Of a stretch of DNA of 64,000 nt, positions 58,700-64,000 are shown piece by piece. The translations under genes and the position numbers were made by a program. The notes beneath the pieces were generated by a model. The model was not told where the DNA came from. It made no database searches and saw nothing but the letters and a program-made list of their open reading frames with translations. Positions within the stretch are counted from its first letter, which is position 1. Every line of letters begins with the position of its first letter. This stretch comes from Salminus brasiliensis (Eukaryota > Chordata > Actinopteri > Characiformes > Bryconidae). The stretch covers positions 29,516,625 to 29,580,624 of the forward strand of contig NC_132894.1 in the NCBI RefSeq assembly GCF_030463535.1, in the 5' to 3' direction.

Positions 58700-60220
58700 C
58701 AAGTTTGAGGCATTTTAGATTACCCCTATGTCCTAAAACCCTGCTGTCCGTTTAAGCCATTAGACTTCTGCAAGCCAGTTTGCTCATCAGATGCAGGGCA
58801 ATCTGAATACAGTGGCACAGCAATAAAGGATTCCCACCCCACACAGTCAGGGTCAGCTGAGCTACAGTAGTGATCCAGATTTACAACCTGTCTTCAAGCA
58901 TGCTTAGCAATCCTCACATATCCACCTCTCACATCTTGGCCTTAGTTTAGCTTGCGCTCCCATCCCCGCTTTCTGTTTTGTTGCCGCCTCATTGTTGGAA
59001 TTCTTAAGGGCTAGATTCAAGCCCTTATGAGATATTCAAGTTAAGCTAAGCTGTCCTCAGTAGCACTGCGTTTCACAGAAAATAAAAAAGATCATTAATC
59101 ATTGATAATGGATTGCACCTAGTAATTGCTGAATTTGTAAAAGAGAGGGAGATAAAGAGAAAAAGGGAGACACACAGAAAGCGAGAGTATGAAGAAGCTA
59201 AATTTTTCATAGGCAGCACGCTAGCTAAAATTGCTAAGTTGAAAAATGCAAGTGTTGCAATGCTGGATATTCTCGCATCGCAATGCCATATTATCACTTA
59301 ATCTCATTTGTCGGCAGCACATGGGGTGTACAGCTCATATTTTAACCTCTAGGAAGGAACAATTACTATTTTCTGAGTCATTTAGACACAAATTTGTGAA
59401 GCTGAGGAAAGCCCTTTTTAATGTCTACTCACATTAAAAATCTCAATTTTAAATCTAAACTGGTTATTGTAATAACCAATATTTTCTCTGTCTCTAGAAG
59501 CATTTTGAAAAATCTTGCTCCGTCCCCACGACAGCCCCACAATGCTTGCATGACCATGTCAGCCCAGCAGGAGGTGCTAACATGTTGCAAAGTTTGATGT
59601 CCACAAAAACAGTGTAACGGCCAAAGTAGCTCTAGGGTGTGTCCCAATTGCAAACTACTCACTAACACTATAATATACACACAGTTAACATATAGGTTAG
59701 TACACAAAATATTAACATACTAACCCGTTTCTACACAAAATATTAACATACTAACCCGTTTCTACAAACAGGAAATGATGAAGCATTGCTGTGCTAACGT
59801 CTATTACTATATACTATTTAGTACTAGTATAGTGCTCATACTATAAGTGTCTCACTTCTTTTGGTTTCTGTTGGCAGGTCATTTAGTTTTCGGTCGAACT
59901 ACAGCAAATGGTGCAATCCAGCTTTTGCTGCATTCCTCATGGTCACAGCCATACGTGGGTTTTCATTAATGTCCGAACAAGCTCACGAAGGGCAGAGGGT
60001 CCCGATTGTTAAGTAAATGGGGGCATTATACAACCTTAGCTCACGGTTATGACTTGCTTGAGTGTTATAAAAGCGTACATCGCAAATCAAATAGAAATAA
60101 GTAAATTATTAAAAAATCATCACCTCCATTATCTTATCTTTTCCCTATGATACAGTGATTTAGGTTATTCAAATATTCTGCCTTTACTTCTGCTGGGTGC
60201 ATTTTCTGATGTTGTGCTTT
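58700..60220. other. Intergenic stretch with decayed repeats
   Basis: A second version of the element at 56,940-57,075 spans 58,990-59,410. From 59,637 (CCCAATTGCAAACTACTCAC) begins a decayed MITE related to 25,518-25,885. Inside it, ATATTAACATACTAACCCGT TTCTAC is duplicated in tandem at 59,708-59,766. No gene. Confidence 0.45.
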
Positions 60221-60223
60221 CAG

Positions 60224-60474
60224 GCTATTGAAAAGACCCTACCTGCTGTTTTATTAGGGCAGATTTGCCTGCAAATGTACGCTACGGTCTTTGCCGAGCG
60301 CGACGTCAGGTTGATTCATGCTCGGAGGTGGTGCTGTACCCTGCCATTTCCCTTGGAAAACCCTTCGAAAGCCCCAAAATGTATTCAAGAGCATCCAAAC
60401 GGCTTGGAACAGCCAAGATGAGGAAAACGCCCATGAGGATGCGAACGTATCTTTGGCATCCCTGCCACCCCCTG
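60224..60474. other. GC-richer segment between splice-like sites, undetermined
   Basis: On plus it is preceded by GTGCTTTCAG (ending 60,223) and followed by CTG|GTAAGT (60,475). No single plus frame is open throughout: the frame entering at the acceptor stops at 60,419-60,421. A minus frame is open for 76 codons and ends just before an AATAAA word. I recognise no protein. It may be a noncoding or pseudogene exon, or chance. Confidence 0.2.
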
Positions 60475-60734
60475 GTAAGTGCATCAGTTCATTAGTAATA
60501 CAGCGTAGGATTGAATAATATTTGTTGGTTACGATCGAGCTATACTAGTTTAGTCTAAATTAAATCAATAAAAAAAATCACTGCTTGAGATGGGAGGAAG
60601 GGCCTTAAGACAACATGAAAAGCGCATTACTGCTGTGTCTTATGATACCCAGCATATGACTGCATGTAATTTTACCTGCTTTCTTGCTCTTTCCTCTTAA
60701 CGCCATTGGAATGTGAAAAGGGTCCATAGTGCAG

Positions 60735-60955
60735 GTTTGGCAGGTTAGTACACAAGACTAGAAGTAATGCACTAACCCGTTTTGTACTAACCGGAAGGAA
60801 TGAAGCGTTGCTATGGCAACAGAAGTCACTGCAAGTTCTCCTGCCGCCTGTTGCCACTGCCCTGGCATTGTTCCAAGTGTGAGTAGCTCCTCCCTTCCCC
60901 TTTTGTGCCGCATTGTGGGATAATAGTGTCAATCGAAACCACACTCAGAAACTGA
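60735..60955. repeat. Decayed MITE copy carrying an X-box
   Basis: TTAGTACACAAGACTAG, CACTAACCCGTTTTGTACT and GGAAGGAATGAAGCGTTGC relate it to 59,637-59,880. It contains GTTGCTATGGCAAC at 60,807-60,820, a near-consensus RFX X-box not preserved in the other copy. Confidence 0.5.
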
Positions 60956-60959
60956 CCAT

Positions 60960-61830
60960 TTCTAAGCGTGCATCATGGTGGATATTTAAGTACACTCAAC
61001 TTTTACACTTTTTCTCTATATTACAAACCACATACTCAAAAACTAGCTAGCATTACCAATTCATTCGCAATTGGGGCTCACTCCAGTTCTCCTGACGCCA
61101 CTTTTATTGTTGTGTCGTTGTTTGTTTATGAAACAATAGTCACTATAAGTATTGAATCATGAGTGAGCATCTGAAGCTGTGTGCCAGATACAACACGAGG
61201 CAACTGTAGCAGCAAATGGAATAAGTTTAAGCCAATAAAGCAGGTTCGCCAGTTAGCCAACCTGGTTATCAACCATTATTAACATTAAACAGCATCCGGT
61301 TGATAATACATGAGCCTGACTTTTACATTCAAGAAAGACACTTTTTATAATCCACAGCAAATATTTTTTATCTGAAGTATCCATAGAAATATATATCAGA
61401 GTAGATAAAGGGCTTTGGACTTCCTCCAGCACGAACCTCCATCTAATGTTGATCATACGCCTACATTTTGCATATTGTTATGCAGACAGTACAGCAGGCC
61501 TGCCCAAAGTGTCAAATTAGCCCTCGAGGCCATTTAATTTGCCCATCCAGTGAGGTAAGCTTATTTTTAACGTGATTTCTTTGACTATGTTTTAAGTGCA
61601 GTCTGAAGTGCTACAAAATCTAATGGGATCTGACTGCATTGCACTGTACTGCGGATAGCCAAGAGAATTATATATGCATTTGATTTATTATTACATTAAA
61701 AAAACAAACTATACACACTTCATTTATATGGTATATAGAAGTGCTTGGTCTTTGGTCTACCACTCACAATACACTTTGGGTCCCAAAAGTTAAAATGTTC
61801 ACCCCCTGCCCTTAACTATATGAATTATGA
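60960..61830. other. No supported feature
   Basis: AT-rich mixed sequence with short frames only. Confidence 0.45.
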
Positions 61831-61832
61831 AC

Positions 61833-63000
61833 TGGTACTGGCATCAAACCAGAGTTGTTTGCTTGGGTGGACTGGGTGGAGATGTGCTATCTAGGGGCTA
61901 TCTTAGCCCACTTTAGAGTTGCACACACTTTTGTATTATTTGTGCTGTAGTGTGTGCTATCCACTCCAGCCTAATAATGATGATCTGATCTGATGATAAT
62001 AATAATCATATTTATTGTATTATATACCTATTCTTGTTATTATTGCTGTTATTATTGATGAGGATTCCTATTGGCATTATTAGAGATGACTACTTTTCTT
62101 TTCTAATACCGATACTGAAATCCTGAGTATCCCTTTCTATATTAATTATGAAAATGACATGTGACAACATTTTCACAGGTACCTTGTACTGGCATCAAAC
62201 CAGTGTTGTTTGCTCGGACTGGGTAAAAAATGTGCTAGTGGTTGGTGTGGCGCAACAGATAACACCACTACCTACCACTGAGTTACAACACCATGTGGGA
62301 GACCAGGGTTCGATTCCCGGTCCGGGGGGCTATGCTGCGCTACACCAGTAAGTCCATTGAGTCCTTGGGCCAGACTCCTAACACTACATTGGCCCTCCTC
62401 TGTGGTATGAATAACCTTGCATGTTGCTCTGGATAAGAGCGTCAGCTAAATGCCAGAAATGTAAATGCAATCTAGGGGCTATCCTAGCCCACTCTAGTGT
62501 TGCACAAACTTTTGTATGAGATATGAGTATTATCTGTGCTGTAGTTTGTGCAGCCTAATAATGAAGGTGCTAATAATAATAAATAATAATTTAAGAATAC
62601 TATTTATTGTATTATATACTTATTATTATTGTTATTATTGATGAGGATTCATATTGGCATTACTAAAGATGATTATTTGTTCCTTTTCCAATACCGATTG
62701 ATTGAATCTTGAGTATCAGCCGATACTGATCTGCTACTACAACCACTGAGCTTTTAAATGAGCTGGTTTTGACTGAAGCACTTTTTTTCTTTGAATAGTT
62801 TTAAGGCTTTAAATGTAGGCATGTGTCATGCTCAATCTGCCCTTACTGTATGAGTTATGAAATAGACATTTCTATTGTTCACAGGTAACCTGAACTGGCA
62901 TCCAACCAGATCAAATCTGTGCTACCTCGCGCGCTTTGTCCTAGCCCAGGAATGTGCTGTCATAGCCCACTCCAGGTGTGCATGCACTGCCTAGGAAACC
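61833..63000 (+). repeat. Tandem repeat, two to three copies of about 350-460 bp
   Basis: The start word ACTGGCATCAAACCAG (or ACTGGCATCCAACCAG) occurs at about 61,840, 62,190 and 62,893. Further words repeat in order after the first two: TCTAGGGGCTATC at 61,890 and 62,471, TTATTGTATTATATAC, ATTGATGAGGATTC and AATACCGAT. The third copy is partial. Copy two is lengthened by a SINE. Confidence 0.85.
62238..62470 (+). mobile_element. tRNA-derived SINE (family A), full length
   Basis: It starts GTGGTTGGTGTGGCGCAACA with a consensus B box GGTTCGATTCC at 62,307-62,317 and ends CTCTGGATAAGAGCGTCAGC then AAATGTAAATG. The neighbouring tandem copy shows the uninterrupted site at 61,889/61,890. A target duplication is not clean (ATGTGCTA versus AAATGCAA). 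Confidence 0.9.
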
Positions 63001-63029
63001 CTCCCATTCCAGCAGGTCAAGCGAGTCTC

Positions 63030-63720
63030 CACACGCCGGCTTTCCAATAATAAGGTGAGAGTCTCGGTGTGGCTCGGGGTTTCTGTCAGGTGCACGCTGT
63101 TATTTGCCTAACCCCGTGTTTTGTCCCAGTCAGATAGCCGCGCGAGGCTGGAAAGGTGCCGCTCGGTTGGCTCGAGAGTGTTAGAAAGCCTGTGAACATT
63201 AGCGCGTGCTTTAATGAGGAGACGAGGGCGTGCTTAACAGGGCAGGTAGCCTAAGCCAGGCTAGGTTCAGCAGAGAGAGTGAACGCTGCACACGGTGAGG
63301 ACTCTCCGGACTCTCCGGACTCTCTGACGCCTTGTCTGCTCCGTTGACTCACGTAAGCCTTTCCTAATTTCCCTCTGCGCCTCTCCGGTCTGCAGCAGCT
63401 AGCTTAGCGGGGTTCAGGCGGAGAGCTGTCGCTGCATTTCAGCCGGGCTCTGCTGCAGCACGCTCTCTCGACTCTCAGCTGTCACTGAAATACCGCGGAT
63501 TAACATGGCATCAGTCGAGGGGTTTGGCTCTCCGGGAGGGCTCTGCAGGACGGGGGTGGGAAAGTTCACCTTGTGGTGGAGAAAGTGGCAGCTGGAGTGA
63601 AACAGTAGCTGGGCTGCTCTGTCCGTTTCTGCCCTCAGCAGCTCATCAGGTGGAAGGTGGATGTGGGTGGATGTGGGGCAGAGCGCCCCCTCGCGTCAGC
63701 ACACGGAAACCCCTCTGAGG
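63030..63720 (+). promoter_or_regulatory. CpG-rich promoter-like region
   Basis: Composition changes sharply to GC- and CpG-rich, with a triple GGACTCTCC repeat near 63,304-63,325, a donor-like CTCAC|GTAAGC at 63,353 and an acceptor-like CTCTCCGGTCTGCAG at 63,396. An ATG at 63,505 opens a 31-codon frame (MASVEGFGSPGG...) to TGA near 63,600, with a possible donor inside. It may be the first exon and promoter of a gene continuing to the right; the gene cannot be named. Confidence 0.4.
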
Positions 63721-64000
63721 GGCAAATATTTAATACTCTGCTATTATAGACAAGTTTATGTACAAGAAGGTGAGGGGAGGGGGAGGGAGGGGTGGGGGCA
63801 TCGTAACTGTTAATGGGAGTCAATGTAAACAAATTTATTCACAGTATTTTATTTTAGAGCGTTTCCATTGGTCCTCTCATTATGAAATTTTAACACAAAA
63901 AAATCTATAAAAATATATTATAAATATAATAATATAATATAAATATTTAAAACTGTCTATAAATTTTAAATGCATGTTTGTTTTTGCAATGCAACAGCAT
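63721..64000. other. Downstream of the CpG-rich region, AT-rich
   Basis: A G-rich run (63,760-63,800) is followed by AT-rich sequence. There is no feature. Confidence 0.5.

Noticed and set aside
62238..62470. tRNA gene
   Set aside because: The consensus B box belongs to a SINE head; no cloverleaf with matching acceptor stem was found, and the body and tail are SINE-like.

Overview
The window looks like teleost fish genomic DNA. It is intron-rich, AT-leaning and full of short interspersed elements, Tc1-like transposon remnants, foldback elements and microsatellites. It has no operons or ribosome binding sites. The one gene that can be fully assembled encodes a fish-type BAX/BAK apoptosis effector. 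The repeat mix, including tRNA-derived elements with strong B boxes and the two common fish LINE-tail types, suggests an otophysan fish (characin, catfish or relative). The species cannot be named from the sequence alone.

Layout. From 1 to about 29 kb there is no recognised multi-exon gene. This stretch holds several repeat-poor blocks that look like developmental regulatory DNA (about 5.9-7.6, 9.0-10.3, 11.3-11.9 and 22.2-22.7 kb). Between them lie foldback repeats, a perfect 46-bp hairpin at 5.5 kb, a Tc1-like foldback element at 8.1-9.0 kb and a dimeric tandem array with a unit of about 470 bp at 22.9-25.0 kb. One tryptophan-rich open frame at 17.4-17.6 kb may be an orphan exon.

From 29.2 to 38.9 kb the minus strand carries the baxb-like gene. 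Its six coding exons all have GT-AG junctions and compatible phases and give a 204-residue protein with BH3, BH1 and BH2 motifs and a C-terminal membrane anchor. A GC-rich, promoter-like stretch lies upstream of its ATG. Further out, at 39.37 kb, is an RFX-type X-box. A short plus-strand open frame follows at 40.0 kb. Together these could mark the start of a divergent ciliary gene, but this is weakly supported.

From 40 to 63 kb the window is mostly repeats: tRNA-derived SINEs, LINE 3' tails, Tc1-like fossils (one split by a SINE), a recent 1,462-bp tandem duplication at 46.6-49.6 kb, and a two-to-three copy tandem repeat at 61.8-63.0 kb in which one copy carries a SINE and its neighbour preserves the empty site. 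The last kilobase (63.0-63.7 kb) is GC- and CpG-rich and may be the promoter or first exon of a gene continuing to the right.

Limits: conservation, expression and repeat-family names could not be tested. Calls of regulatory DNA rest on sequence texture only.
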